Assembly: GCA_029204225.1 (NCBI GenBank)
Contig: CM055102.1
Span: 18,742,967-18,806,966 of the forward strand
DNA from: Diphasiastrum complanatum
Taxonomy: Eukaryota; Streptophyta; Lycopodiopsida; Lycopodiales; Lycopodiaceae
Length of the DNA: 64,000 nucleotides
Reading direction: 5' to 3'
A program made the translations under genes and the position numbers. Positions within the stretch are counted from its first letter, which is position 1; each line of letters starts with the position of its first letter. Under the pieces are notes generated by a model that made no database searches, was not told where the DNA came from, and worked only from the letters and a program-made list of their open reading frames with translations. Positions 14,265 to 23,432 of this stretch are shown piece by piece.

Positions 14265-17200
14265 CACACACACACACACACACAACAAAAAAATTCTTCT
14301 TGTAGATAGGAAAGCTCCATAAACTGATCTGTATAAGAAGCAAGATCACTGGTCTGAGTGAGACTACGAAATGTATCACGTTGGCGGTCAAGCCACTGAG
14401 GGTCAATCATAGCATGACGGAGCTCACGGCGAAAAGTATGCCAAAAATGGAGCCCTTCCCGATCAGGATCAGCTCTATAAACTCGCCACCACGTGGCGGC
14501 GCATCCATCTAAATGTAAAGCAGCCAACTGGATCTTCTAAGGATCAGTCTTAGGGTAGATCTAAAAATGTGTCAAGCTTAGCAAACCAATTCTCTAATAA
14601 GTTCCCGTCAGAGGAACCGGAATAGGTAGCAAACTGTACCCTATCACGAAAGTCTCGAGCAAAGTGTGGCTCAGGAAGTGGGGGACGTGAAAAGAAACCA
14701 GGAGATGAGTTAGGTGGAATGAACGGTCCACCACCAGGCTGACTAGCAGAGGAAGATGGAAATCCAAATGGAGGGGGAGTCCCAAATGAAGGAAAAACAG
14801 GAGCTTTACCAGGACCATGAGGCTGTAAAGAATAAATCTGTGACTGCATAGTAGCAAAGCCGGTCATAACGGTATCGAAGCGAAGAACGAGGCCAAAAAG
14901 GGTCTCATCCATGCGACGAAACTGATCGGATAAGGTTTCTTGAGTAGTCTCACTTGGGGTAGGTGAATGTGCCATAATGATAGTGGAAGGAATAGACGAA
15001 AACTTGAGAGAGCGGACTCTTGTCGTCACCCCAAATTAGTCTATTAAAACCACGATTATCACAACTAAGAAACGACAGCAATCAACAAATGAAAAAAAGT
15101 GAAAATGAAGGCTGTAAAAATGCGTTGGACAGCCAGGAGGCAAGTGACAAATTGGAGTATCAAACGGAGTCGGAATTTCGTGAAATTTGGTTGAGGATGG
15201 GCGATGGACAGCCTGCAAACAAGGTGTGAAAAATGGCTGCAAACGGACGAAAGTGACAAGTATGAAGAGGCTGGACAGCCTGCAAACAAAAGTGAAAAGA
15301 GGGCTGAAATGAAAGGAGGAACGGACGAAAGAGATGAGGGAATTGGGCGCTGGAGAGCCTGCAAACAAGCTGGAAATGGGTGATAGAGGGTTGGATAGGT
15401 ATAGGGGATTTATGGCCAATTTGGAATATGAATAGTAATGTGTGTGTCGAAGTCCGACCATTTCTTCCTCTTTGGCATGGGCACATAAGATGGATCAATC
15501 CGTAAGGCTCTGAGGCTTGCCACGTAGGTTTTTATGGCTTTGGGATTTTTTCAAAGATCAAAAGCTGCAATTTTGGTTGAAGCCCAAGTGCTGGAATGCA
15601 CTATATATCTTTGTTCTGGATTTTTGATGTTCGAACTTGATGTCCCAGCCACCTCTTGAGGAGTCGTGCAGGTGGACCCGTAGGAATTCAGCTATTTCCT
15701 CCTCAATGGAGTCATGGACTTGGGCTTTGCAAATGCATATCGCACAAGATGCGGGCCGGTTGGTGTAGATGATGTGCTGATTGGCCCTTGTCTGATTCCC
15801 CGACATCTATCCCTTCATACTGCTCGGTCCCCTAATCTTGGGTATCTTGCTGGGATGGAACTGTGTCAAATGCTTCTCAAAAATTGACAAAGCAAAAATA
15901 GAGGGTTTGTTGCTTTTTCTGGCTTTCTTCAATGATAGCTCTTAGAGTAAGTAACGAAATGATCAATAGTAGAATGTGTTTTTTGAGAGCTTGTTTGTTC
16001 CAGAGCATGCTGCCCAGTATATTTCAGCCATGGATTAAAGTTCGCCTTGCACCATGTTTCCCAGCAGTCTCGCAAGATGTTGACCTATCACAAGTGTCTT
16101 CGAAATGGGTTTGTCTCAATTTTTGGGCAATTATGCTTTGTAACCACATATCAAGAAAGTCGTCTATGAATGCACACTTAAACAAATTTGTTGTATACAA
16201 AACATGAAGCTCTTTTGCCATTTTGAGTCATTTTCTGGCCACCCTTCAATATCTTGAATTTTGCTATTGGAAATATTAGATATACCCATGTGTGTATCTT
16301 CTTTCGTAAACCAAGAACCCTTAGCAAGCAAGGGTGGTGGAATACCCTTAGTTCCTCCTAGTCCAATGTCTTTCAAAACCGCCTTGAATCAATCTACAGC
16401 CCACTGAGCTTATTTCTCGTTACATTGCTGGGCTTCGTGGTGCTTTACGTTATGATGTTTCTTCCTTCCGTCCTCCCACACTTGTTGAGGCGATGTCTCT
16501 TGCCAGTGATATTGAGACCGTATACCTTGGTGGTATTTCTACTATTGCTTTTGTGCATACTTCAGATTGCCCTCCTGGTTCGGTGGTTGGTGCAGTATCT
16601 TCTCCATTGGTCTCTATATCTCCATCTCTTGAGTCTGTTATGGCCGATGTTCCTGCTGATTTCTATGGGGTTCTTCATGGGTCCACATTTGATGGTTCCC
16701 TCGCTATTGGTGATCAGGTTGTATCGTCTTTCGCTTTACTCCATGGATCTCTACTTGAGGTTTGTGATCTGCCTCATGATATTTCTACGGTTCCTGACAT
16801 GATTCATACGCCTTTGGCCCTTACTGTTACACATTTTTCATCCGAGGATATTTGCCAGATGGTCACTATTACTTATCTAGGGTATTTATATGCTGGGATC
16901 TTTCTAGATGAGTACACGGACATCCTTCCGTCTCCTGGTGTTTCTACATATAGGTTTGCTGCAGTCCATGCCGATGCTATGGATATATGGCATTCCTGGT
17001 TATTACATATAGCTTGGTTTTCATTTGGACCTGTTGATTGGTGCTGGTTTTTCCATATTACTGATCGCCTATGGTGCGGATATCTCTATAATTATGCATG
17101 TGGCTCTCTATCTGTTCCATGGATTGTTGCTCATTGTCAGGCTTGGCATATCCTGTTGGCTTGGGTTATTGCCTCCGTTCCAAGTACTGTTTGTTTGGGT

Positions 17201-19993
17201 GATCTTCAGGTTCCCTGTCATTTCAGGTTGCTCCATATCGCTTGGTCTCCGATGCTAAGTTGCCACTTTGTTCAAGTGTTCCGAGACCATCAGGGTACCT
17301 TGAGAGAATTCCTTCTCCTCTCTTGGATAGTTTTTGGGGATGTTGCCGCCATATACTTCAGTGTTGCTCATATGTGCTTTGATACTCATTCCCAGCTACA
17401 CGTGGATATTGCTCCGATGCTTGCTATTGATGTTGCGGAACCTGTTCCTCGTTCCAGTGCATTTCTTCTATTCCTCACTTGTGCGCCTGGTGTGTACTTT
17501 GGGATTACACTTGCGGCCAGTTCCGATGGGTCATCCGATTCTCCATCCGTTTTTGGTGTATCCTATGATGGATTGGTATGTCCATATGAGGCTTTTGAAT
17601 GAGTTTTTCGGCTACAGTTTGTCAGTTGGGGCCTCTACTATTTCTAGATTTGTTGCTACTATTTTCATGCATCATGTCTTTTTAGATGATGCAATGATTT
17701 CTTGGACCTTCTGGAGCTTTTGGCATGCTCCTCTTCTCGTGATATGGGCCTTGAGGGTACCGTATGCCATTGGTACTTCTCATTCATGGGCCCTATGGAT
17801 ACCTTGGGCTTTTGACCATGTTGGTGCATATTTCTCCATTTTAAGCTATCCTTTGTCAGGATGATCTCCTTGGTGCTAGTCTTCCGATGTTGTTATCTTT
17901 TCTTGGGGCACCTTGCACATATGGTTGATGGTTACGTGTATCATGCGGCTATTCGCGATGAGTGTCCATCTCTTTTCCAGTTTCCTTATTGGCTTCCTGG
18001 TGTTGATGCAGTTCTACCTTCTCGGGCTTTTTGGATACCTTGGTGCTCGAGAGCTTATTACCCGGGCCAGTTCTCATTTACAGCATGTTCAGCAGCGTTA
18101 TCAGACCTCAGTTGATCGTCACCGCCGCCATGTTGAGTTTCAGCTTGGAGATATGGTTTATCTACGCCTACGTTTTGCACGTCATCATTTTGTCCAGGGC
18201 CATGCTTCTACTGAGAAGCTTGCACCACGTTATTATGGGCCTTATCGCATTTTGGAGGTTCTTAGTCCAGTTACATATCGCTTACAGCTTCCTGCTTCCA
18301 CACGCGCCTGTGATGTATTCCATGTCAGTTTATTACGTGGTGCTATTGAGGATGACGCACCTTGTGATGCTGAGTTTCCTACTGCTCCAGAGTTATTTCC
18401 ATTTAGATTCTAGAATCTCTTATTGAAATTTGGTCTATTCAAGGGAACTAGAGATTTATTTTAAATTTGATGAACTATTACTATATGTATTTGCTTTTCC
18501 AATAGAACTACGGTTTCCGAAATGGACAATATTTAAAGTCAAGTCAATTTTAAAGAGTCATTTGTGAGTTACCGCTGCCGTAGCTATAGTGCAACGAAAA
18601 AAACAACCTTTATGAACTCAGCTCTAATCTCAACTCTAGTTTGTCTCACCAATGCATGACATTTTAAGAGCTGTGGAAAGATTTTCACTTTCCTCTTGTT
18701 CTACTAAAAAATCTTAATGGCACTCTGAGTTTGTTAAGGATGAGCTCCAGTGGCATTAAGTGCATTTAAGATCTAATATAAGGCACAAACATGAAGATGT
18801 ATTGACTTGGAAATATAATAATTGTGACATAAATGAGAAAAATGTATATACGAGACCAAAACTTCTTACAATACAAGAACTGTCAACTAAATCTACTGCA
18901 ACGTGAACCATTCACTGACTGTAGATCTAAAAAGTTTGTACCTTTGCTGCCAAGTCTTCTCTCTCTGAATCAGCAGGCGCCTGCAGTAATTGCATGCGTA
19001 TTAGATACATTAAATTTTACTTTGTATGCCCTTTTACAAACAGCTAGTGCGGGTAAACAGCACCTTTTCATTACTGCAGTCAGTAAAAAGTATAAACTAA
19101 TCCAACGAATTGTTCTAGAGAGATGGCAGATGAGCTCAGCTACTGGGGGATGGATTTTTCAGTGACCTTTCCACCGAGTAAAATGCTCATTGCCCTTACG
19201 ATTAGTACAATAATGGCTAGGCTATTAGGCTTAGCCACAATCGAACGGCCATTGAACCTGGTGAAAAGGTCACTAAAAGTCCTTTCCCAAGTGTATAAAA
19301 TTGGAAAACCATTTCACTTTGTGGATGAAATCCTCTGTATAGCCTACCCTTCTTGATTGCGTTGAGCTGTAAAATCATTCTGCAACCTCTTTATAGACTT
19401 CTTATGGGCCATACCCCGCTTTTCAAAATTTTGTGGAGTTCAAGATTCATGATTTGTCTACATGTTGCTTTAACAAGTCATAATGTGCTTCATATTTGTT
19501 TTACAATCTCAACGGAATGCGCAGAACCCTGCTGCAGCCCCTAAGACGCCAATCGTTGTACGACTTACTGCACTTACGGAGTGAACGGAAAATTGCCGAG
19601 CCAAAACTTTACTTATGCACTCCAACAATAAACAGCAAAATTCGGTATCAATCCTGTGATTCAGCAAAATCAGTGAAAGAAAACATGAAAACACATAAAT
19701 CTCCGACTCACGCTAGTGTAGTTTGCTGCCTCTTCCACATTAGAGCTGGCTCTTGTAAGAAAATCACGCTTGTTCTTTCCCACATTATTATTATTATTAT
19801 TGCACAATACAATCAACGCGCTTCTGCTGTTCATTGAGACAGCTGCTGTGGGACAACAACATCCTGCTTCCACCGCACCCTTTCTGCATTCAAGCCTTAG
19901 TGCAGCAGCAGCAGCAGAAGAAGAAGGAACACGCAAAATTGTTGGAGGTCGGAATTGCAGGAGGCATCGACAGCAGACGATGGCATCCGCCAT
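694..19993 (-). CDS. Predicted plastid membrane protein of unknown function, ten exons
   Basis: Exons assembled by eye from GT-AG borders and phase: 19993-19712, 18980-18942, 14165-14000, 7638-7457, 7114-7006, 5616-5544, 4414-4336, 1279-1227, 1006-976, 747-694. They total 1068 nt in one frame, 355 residues plus TAG. The N-terminus (MADAIVCCRCLLQF..., rich in S, A, R, C and lacking acidic residues for about 30 positions after D3) looks like a chloroplast transit peptide. Residues about 102-122 (DLAAKLAAAEAEAKALRKEL) are a likely helix or coiled coil. A central GMGLNDAAIEAETKDIV stretch precedes a basic RRR and a hydrophobic segment at 208-225, followed by PSKPLFIYLIPIIQL at about 233-247. The C-terminal part is helical (SAAAWLDESDADRASSLAYE, VDYNNYYESFG, AAREKVEEFLSLVPERL). 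This layout resembles an uncharacterised green-lineage plastid family; no biochemical role is claimed. The exon 1 to 8 chain is strong. The 31-nt exon 9 is inferred because it restores frame. Introns range from 220 to 6361 bp, and two are filled with retroelements. Confidence 0.75.
3485..3562. repeat. 39-bp tandem duplication in intron 7
   Basis: Two virtually identical copies of a 39-bp purine-rich unit (start GGAGGTAAAGGAGGTAGG) begin at 3485 and 3524. The near identity indicates a recent duplication. No function is implied. Confidence 0.85.
3701..4080 (-). other. GC-richer block with a 123-codon open frame in intron 7, unassigned
   Basis: The block has clearly higher GC content than the surrounding intron and reads open on the minus strand from 4078 to 3707. 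The predicted peptide (MIQGTVISSLKQNLIFLP...) matched no family I recognise. The composition shift could mean an insertion, for example of organellar or other foreign origin, but no diagnostic motif was seen. It is not treated as an exon because it carries no matching splice phase for the host gene. Confidence 0.3.
5001..5240. repeat. Diverged direct duplication in intron 6
   Basis: About 100 bp starting at 5001 (GTTATTGACTGGCAGC...) recurs starting at 5141 (GTTATTGTCTGGTAGC...), including the shared run AATTTATGTCTGTTTTGATAA. The copies differ by scattered substitutions, so the duplication is old. Neither copy codes for anything I recognise. Confidence 0.75.
6564..6636. repeat. 39-bp tandem duplication in intron 5
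   Basis: The unit AGTAGCCAAAAGAGGGCACT and its continuation begin at 6564 and again at 6603, essentially identical. The second copy is truncated by a few bases. Both fall in intron 5 of the plastid-protein gene. Confidence 0.85.
8440..9010. mobile_element. Rearranged Copia LTR family-A fragment
   Basis: Three pieces of one element are stuck together. 8445-8520 matches the LTR 3' end seen at 25180-25252 (plus orientation) and runs into a primer-binding site and leader. 8735-8826 is the reverse complement of the LTR start and polypurine tract at 24825-24920. 8828-9005 matches, in plus orientation, the 3' untranslated region at 24548-24720. No protein-coding part remains. The mixed orientations are not those of a normal insertion. 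Confidence 0.7.
8521..8534 (+). other. Primer-binding site of a Copia element
   Basis: TTGGTATCAAAGCC is close to the TGGTATCAGAGC site, complementary to the 3' end of initiator methionine tRNA, found next to 5' LTRs of plant Copia elements. It follows directly on the LTR end ...GAATGTTAAC. Confidence 0.7.
9069..9531 (-). mobile_element. Copia family-B LTR, minus orientation
   Basis: The LTR begins TGTTGGAATG at 9531 directly after a polypurine tract (AAGGAGGG, 9539-9532) and plausibly ends ...TTTCCTACA at 9069. Its first about 100 bp match the LTR starting at 22442, including CATAGGTTACTTTGA and CAAAAGGT. It is the 3' LTR of the minus-strand Copia remnant immediately to its right. The distal end is tentative because no second LTR is available for comparison. 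Confidence 0.65.
9540..10970 (-). pseudogene. Copia family-B linker and RT N-terminus, rearranged
   Basis: Minus-strand frames encode the low-complexity linker that lies between integrase and reverse transcriptase in Copia polyproteins. One copy is at 10953-10706 (HFGQQSV, KWLLQTLQDNK, ASTKSV). Next comes a piece of the RT N-terminus at about 10690-10565 (WEDAMQEEYNSLMKNHT). A second linker copy follows at 10382-10062 (HFGQQSVE), continued at 10037-9900 (LKSVPLADF). Having two linkers around an RT scrap shows an internal duplication. The RT active site and RNase H are missing, so the copy is dead. Confidence 0.6.
10975..11880 (-). pseudogene. Copia family-B protease end and integrase
   Basis: An open frame of about 290 codons reads from the end of the protease region (VLYVPKIKKNLISVS) through the GAG-pre-integrase zinc-binding region (IWHARFGHVN, CEGCILGK) into the integrase core. 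The catalytic triad is intact: D in FVTFIDD, D in LRTDRGGEY, and E in NGVAERKNR with the 35-residue spacing. The frame breaks shortly after, and the gag and protease active site are absent at the 5' side, where unrelated sequence begins near 11890. It sits antisense-parallel to the host gene, in intron 3. Confidence 0.85.
11958..12255 (+). pseudogene. Polygalacturonase-like (GH28) N-terminal gene scrap
   Basis: The frame starts with a hydrophobic leader (LCILGTSTVLAQYY) and then carries VLSVPECGAKGDGKTDD, close to the N-terminal motif of plant polygalacturonases (V..FGAKGDG.TDDT.AF). A later CVPENWNTKLLF resembles the VP.NW.....F stretch of that family. The segment between is degenerate and no catalytic region follows. 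It is opposite in strand to the gene whose intron it occupies, so it is probably a captured or inserted gene fragment. Assignment rests on the motif only. Confidence 0.45.
12256..13999. other. Intron 3 sequence without recognisable features
   Basis: About 1.7 kb of AT-rich sequence with many short GCATGCA-type words (for example near 12750-12790 and 13110-13180). I see no coding signal, LTR or tandem array in it. Confidence 0.4.
14184..14283. repeat. Compound (CT)n(CA)n microsatellite in intron 2
   Basis: A nearly pure CT run at 14184-14260 is followed by CA repeats to 14283. It sits 18 bp from the acceptor site of exon 3 on the minus strand, where it reads as GA repeats, and at the broken edge of the Gypsy gag fragment. 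Open frames of both strands through it are artefacts. Confidence 0.95.
14290..15029 (-). pseudogene. Gypsy gag N-terminal half, minus orientation
   Basis: The frame from the methionine near 14973 reads a gag leader (MAHSPTPSETTQETLSDQF), a proline/glycine-rich stretch, and then FATYSGSSDG and WFAKLDTFLDLP. After a frameshift near 14550 it continues with ALHLDGCAATWWRVYR, FRRELRHAM and LASYTDQFMELSY, the classic retrotransposon-gag domain. The frame stops being gag-like at the microsatellite. The next expected part of gag lies at 16395 on the opposite strand. Both pieces are inside intron 2 of the plastid-protein gene. Confidence 0.8.
15125..15380. repeat. Imperfect tandem repeats in a Gypsy leader
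   Basis: The word GGACAGCCTGCAAACAA (one copy GGAGAGCC..., one GGACAGCCAGGAGGCAA) recurs at about 15133, 15206, 15272 and 15352, giving a loose period of 66-80 bp. Units also share GGACGAAAG and GAAAA motifs. The array lies upstream of the gag start on the minus strand, where a retroelement leader is expected. Confidence 0.7.
15500..16390. other. Unassigned part of the inverted Gypsy segment
   Basis: This stretch lies between the Gypsy leader and the resumption of gag on the plus strand. Short minus-strand frames exist (15806-15558; 16221-16024) but match nothing I recognise. By position it may hold LTR or flanking DNA carried along with the inversion. No TG...CA ends could be fixed. Confidence 0.35.
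16395..16545 (+). pseudogene. Gypsy gag continuation, plus orientation
   Basis: Translation reads ISRYIAGLRGALRYDVSSFR followed by PPTLVEAMSLASDIE, which is the C-terminal helix part of the retrotransposon-gag domain and is what should follow ...YTDQFMELSY at 14305 on the other strand. The frame then runs into unrelated sequence. Confidence 0.7.
16546..18040 (+). other. Stop-poor pyrimidine-rich segment replacing Gypsy pol
   Basis: Between the gag piece and the integrase tail, where protease, RT, RNase H and the integrase core should be, lies about 1.5 kb of T-, C- and G-rich, A-poor plus-strand sequence. One frame is open from 16493 to 17602 (369 codons), and others from 17334 to 17864 and 17913 to 18413. 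The predicted peptides are rich in L, C, W, F and H with no recognised domain, and several frames are open at once. The open frames therefore probably reflect composition and not a protein. Origin is unknown. Confidence 0.5.
18041..18413 (+). pseudogene. Gypsy integrase C-terminal region
   Basis: The frame encodes QRYQTSVDRHRRHVEFQLGD, MVYLRLR, EKLAPRYYGPYRILEVLSPV, TYRLQLP and CDVFHVSLLR. This is the standard C-terminal module of Ty3/Gypsy integrases (GD.V.L...; KL.PR..GPY.I; V.Y.L.LP; VFHVS.L). It is followed by unique DNA, so no 3' LTR is attached. It belongs with the gag piece at 16395 by orientation. Confidence 0.88.
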
Positions 19994-20120
19994 AGCTACA
20001 ACGCCAAATCTCCTCTAACGACGATGACGAATCTGTGAAGAGGAGAAGAGAGAAGAGAGGAGATCACTTGAACCGCCAAAGTTTGGCCACGGGTCACGCT
20101 TATGGTCTCACTTATTATTG
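19994..20120 (-). promoter_or_regulatory. Probable 5' leader and proximal promoter of the plastid-protein gene
   Basis: Directly upstream (minus strand) of the start codon at 19993 lies a pyrimidine-rich stretch (CTCTTCTCTCTTCTC-type, seen as purine-rich on the plus strand at 20035-20065). Such leaders are common in plant genes. No convincing TATA box was identified, so the transcription start is unknown. Confidence 0.25.
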
Positions 20121-20260
20121 TCCCCACACCCTTGGGTAAGGGCAGTCCTCATTCACATGAACTCCGAGGGTGAAATTGTGTCCCTGCTAACCCTAGATTG
20201 CTCTAAAACTAGTTGTAGCCTCTCATTGCTCCATCATAGCTACTTGACATTGTTGCTCCT

Positions 20261-20376
20261 CAGTGCCCATCATCGTTGTGCTCATGCTCACTGTCGTTGG
20301 CATTGATGCATTGCTTACCAGTGCCCATCATCGTTGTGCTCATGCTCACTGTCGTTGGCATTGATGTGTTGCTTAC
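20261..20376. repeat. 58-bp minisatellite, two copies
   Basis: The unit CAGTGCCCATCATCGTTGTG and its continuation starts at 20261 and again at 20319 with nearly identical sequence; related CATCGTTG/CATTG words continue degenerately to about 20560. It lies about 270 bp upstream of the plastid-protein gene start. Confidence 0.85.
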
Positions 20377-20610
20377 CATCGTTGCCCATGTTGTCGGTCT
20401 TTGTTGTTGCCCTCCATTGATGTTCTTATCATACCATCCATGATGGCATTGCTCATTCTCACTCTCATCAATGCTCTTGCTCACCACAATTGCCATCTTG
20501 CCTATCATAAATGCTCAGTGTCACTACCATTGTTCACAATCGTTGCAATCGTGCCTACCGTGCATGAGCATGAGATTGAACGGCTTGAGTGTCCCTCGCA
20601 GAGTTAGGCT

Positions 20611-20690
20611 CAAGCCTTGATTGGATAGGAGTTATGACTACGTCCTTGAAGACCTAGGCTCGAGCCTTGGATAGGAGTTGCATTGGATTA
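20611..20690. repeat. Short direct repeat upstream of the plastid-protein gene
   Basis: GGCTCAAGCCTTG...GGATAGGAGTT at about 20608-20633 recurs as GGCTCGAGCCTTGGATAGGAGTT at about 20657-20680. The copies differ by small insertions. Confidence 0.6.
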
Positions 20691-21022
20691 CTTACATTAG
20701 CATCACCACGTACATTCTATCATAGCCAAGCTTGAAGTGTGAATGCTCTTAATTGTCTTGTTTCTACAACAATCAAGGATAATCAAATTTTCCAATCAAA
20801 AATATATTGATTAATGGGCTTTGACATCAAAAATAGAAAATTGAATAGGCAAATGCAAATGGAAGTTTTAATGCATCAGTTGACAATTAATCCAGATTTT
20901 AAAGTCAATACGTGAACATATCGAAGTATTCATAAGATGAATAATACGATCAAATGATTTTGATGACCCAAGTCGGATATGTGATTCGTTAGAGTGGATA
21001 CAACTTTATGATGTAGGTAGGC

Positions 21023-21049
21023 GTGTGTGTGTGTGTGTGTGTGTGTGTG
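21023..21049. repeat. (GT)n microsatellite
   Basis: A pure GT run of about 13 units in otherwise featureless AT-rich DNA (20700-21760), in which I see no gene or mobile-element signature. Confidence 0.95.
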
Positions 21050-21765
21050 CGCAATTGTAAGTGATCATGACTCTTGTTCCAGCACAACATCCACCCTCTT
21101 AAGGAGAATATGTTCACCTACATCAATCCACAACAACAACCACGTAAGAACAAGGGCATCATTGTTGGAACTACATGTGTCTACACATTTTTTGAGTTGT
21201 TATCCACTTCACAATGAGTAGATATTCTGAGGGTGGTCAAATTAATCATTTGTCCCAAGTCAATGTAGGACAAATAAAGAATGTTTTTCACTTCACATAG
21301 ACTAGTTTTATCTATTACTTCTCATCTTGTAACGTAAAAATATTTAGTACAAGTAAGCTAACTAGAAAACCCTTGCTATATAATCTATCCAATCAAGTAA
21401 TCATGAGAAAAAATGAGAGCCTAACGACTCCTTTTTCAAGAACGCACAGGCATTGACAAATGGTCATAAAATATTTTTTTCGTATTGTCGTAGTATGACC
21501 ATGTAGTTGGTGTCGCACCTATTAGTTCTTATAAACTCTCAGTCTATCTAGAGAACTAGGATAATGTTTTCAACTCAATAATAGTCTTGTCATTATTCTT
21601 CTTTTCACAAATGTATACATCAAAGTGTTGTTTTTCTAATTTTTCCATGAAGTTATATTGTGATTGTTTGTACTTCAGATATACCAACTTCTCAGCTACA
21701 TACATCATGTAGGTGTGGTCCTCAAGTTAAAAATGCAATGTTTAATCCTATTTTTTCTTTTAGGT

Positions 21766-21772
21766 CCCCCCC

Positions 21773-21842
<70 letters not shown>
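21766..21842. repeat. Poly-C plus (CT)n microsatellite
   Basis: Eighteen C residues (21766-21783) lead into about 29 CT units. A C homopolymer of this length is prone to sequencing error. Confidence 0.95.
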
Positions 21843-21843
<1 letters not shown>

Positions 21844-22006
21844 GATAGCTAGACTCATGGGCTAGTACCTAATCGATATTTGGCTTGTGATTATTGCTTT
21901 GCTTAATATAGTTGCTTATAATGCTTGTGTGGAGAGTTGCTCCTACGTTTTTTCTTTTTGTGATTCTATTAATTCGTGGGATTGTCAATTTCATTATGGA
22001 TTTGCT

Positions 22007-22442
22007 GTTGGAAATCAAAGTGCCAAGATCCTTCTACCATTCAATCTCCATATACAAGAAGAAGAAGAAAAAGAAAAAGAGGGAGAGGGTTAGGCGCTCT
22101 CAAGGAGAGAGAAAGTAGTAGCAATGCTTGAAAGGGAATGATTTACAAATGAACGATGAGTACATATAAATAGGCCTTCCAAAGGCCTAGACTCTTCCAA
22201 ACTCTAAGTTCTAAAACCTTCCAAGACCCACTACTAATTATAGGGCACTCCCAAAAGTTAAGATAGGGCCCCTTAACATAGTTAGACTTTACTTGGACCC
22301 ACGAGTTTCACTAGACCAAAATTGGGTCCAACTTAACTAAAACTATCTTAACATGGTCTAAATAATAAACCTACCCACAAGTCTCAACCTTTTGGATCAA
22401 AGTAACCTATGGGAGACTAACATTATCACTTATTATTTCTAA
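22007..22442 (-). mobile_element. Copia family-B LTR, minus orientation
   Basis: Begins TGTTAGAAAT at 22442 immediately after a polypurine tract (TTAAGGAGGG on the minus strand), with shared internal words with the LTR at 9531. A plausible end is ...TTTCCAACA at 22007. It is the 3' LTR for the minus-strand Copia debris at 22.45-24.2 kb. The distal border is tentative. Confidence 0.6.
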
Positions 22443-23432
22443 CACCCTCCTTAAATGATAATGTAAAAAACATAACATGACATGAAGTACCATCACATCC
22501 TCCCGAATCTTACTATGAATGATCTGCTCACCAACACTAGGTAAGACAACACCGCCATCATAAGAAGTAAGCATCAAAACAGGAAAATCAGCATAAGGTA
22601 CTGATTTTGGTGAGGCATGTGTGTTTCCTCCAAGGTAAAAAGACGCTTTGTTATTCCGCAAAGACTCGGACAGCCAACAAGAGGTTATAGCAGGCTGTCC
22701 AACAGCCACAAAATCACCAACACTTTGTTGTCCAAAGTGTTCCAAATGTGGACCTTGTTGTTCAAAAACCTTTCAACAGGCCGTTCTCGATCCATAATAG
22801 GATGCTCACGATGTAACATAGGCTGAAAATGATCAATAAACCATGGCTGAATATGTTGTCCACCGTCTTAAAAAAAAAAAAATAAGCAGCTTGCCACTTT
22901 GAACACCCAAAAAATCCAGCAACACGCCACTTTGAACCAATGTACTGATTGACATGATTTTTTCCCCTCCTCCATTAGTACAAAATGGCTTTAAAAAATG
23001 CTTGATTTCAGTCTTTTCTAAAACATTAACTTGAGAAGCTTGCTCATAAAGTTCTTCACTAATGCATCCATCATTTGCAACAAATGGCTCAAGAGAAGAA
23101 GAATGTTCTACCATACCAACATGCCGATGCAGACTTGTACTTGTAGAAAGACAATGAACAGACTTTGCATACCTTTGCTCTTCTACCTTCAAAGGGGATG
23201 AAGCAGAGAGGAGAAAGCATGATGATGAATCCTTTATTCGATATATCTTTGAAAATAATTCCCAAGCACTTTTAGAGGTCTTGCAAAATCTCAAATGATA
23301 TAAGATAGATCTTAAAATCTTGATCATCACGTCGATGCCAAACTTCAGCTTGCAACTCCATGAAGAATAGTTGGTGCCATCCAACATACCTTGGCCCGAA
23401 CAAGTACGAATTGCTCCCAAATCTCCCGCCAT
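22443..23432 (-). pseudogene. Copia family-B linker fused to gag scrap
   Basis: From the right, a gag N-terminus (MAGDLGAIRTCSGQGMLDG then TNYSSWSCKLKFGI, 23432-23300) is followed by gag helix sequence (SKSAWELFSKIYRI) and a low-complexity linker. The next frame (22745-22500) carries HFGQQSV, GQPA and ASPKSVPYADF, the same integrase-RT linker as at 10.0-10.9 kb. Protease, integrase and RT are missing between gag and linker, so a large internal deletion has occurred. Confidence 0.6.

Noticed and set aside
14084-14305. Serine/leucine repeat protein across the CT microsatellite (and its minus-strand counterpart)
   Set aside because: Translation of a dinucleotide repeat in an intron; the same artefact occurs at 21664-21852, 31430-31627 and 58723-58950.
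15125-15380. Repeat array as a CRISPR
   Set aside because: Units are imperfect, spacers are related to each other and the context is a plant retroelement leader.
16493-17602. 369-codon open frame as a real gene
   Set aside because: It starts inside Gypsy gag, overlaps other long frames on the same strand, lacks any domain, and can be explained by A-poor composition with few stop codons.
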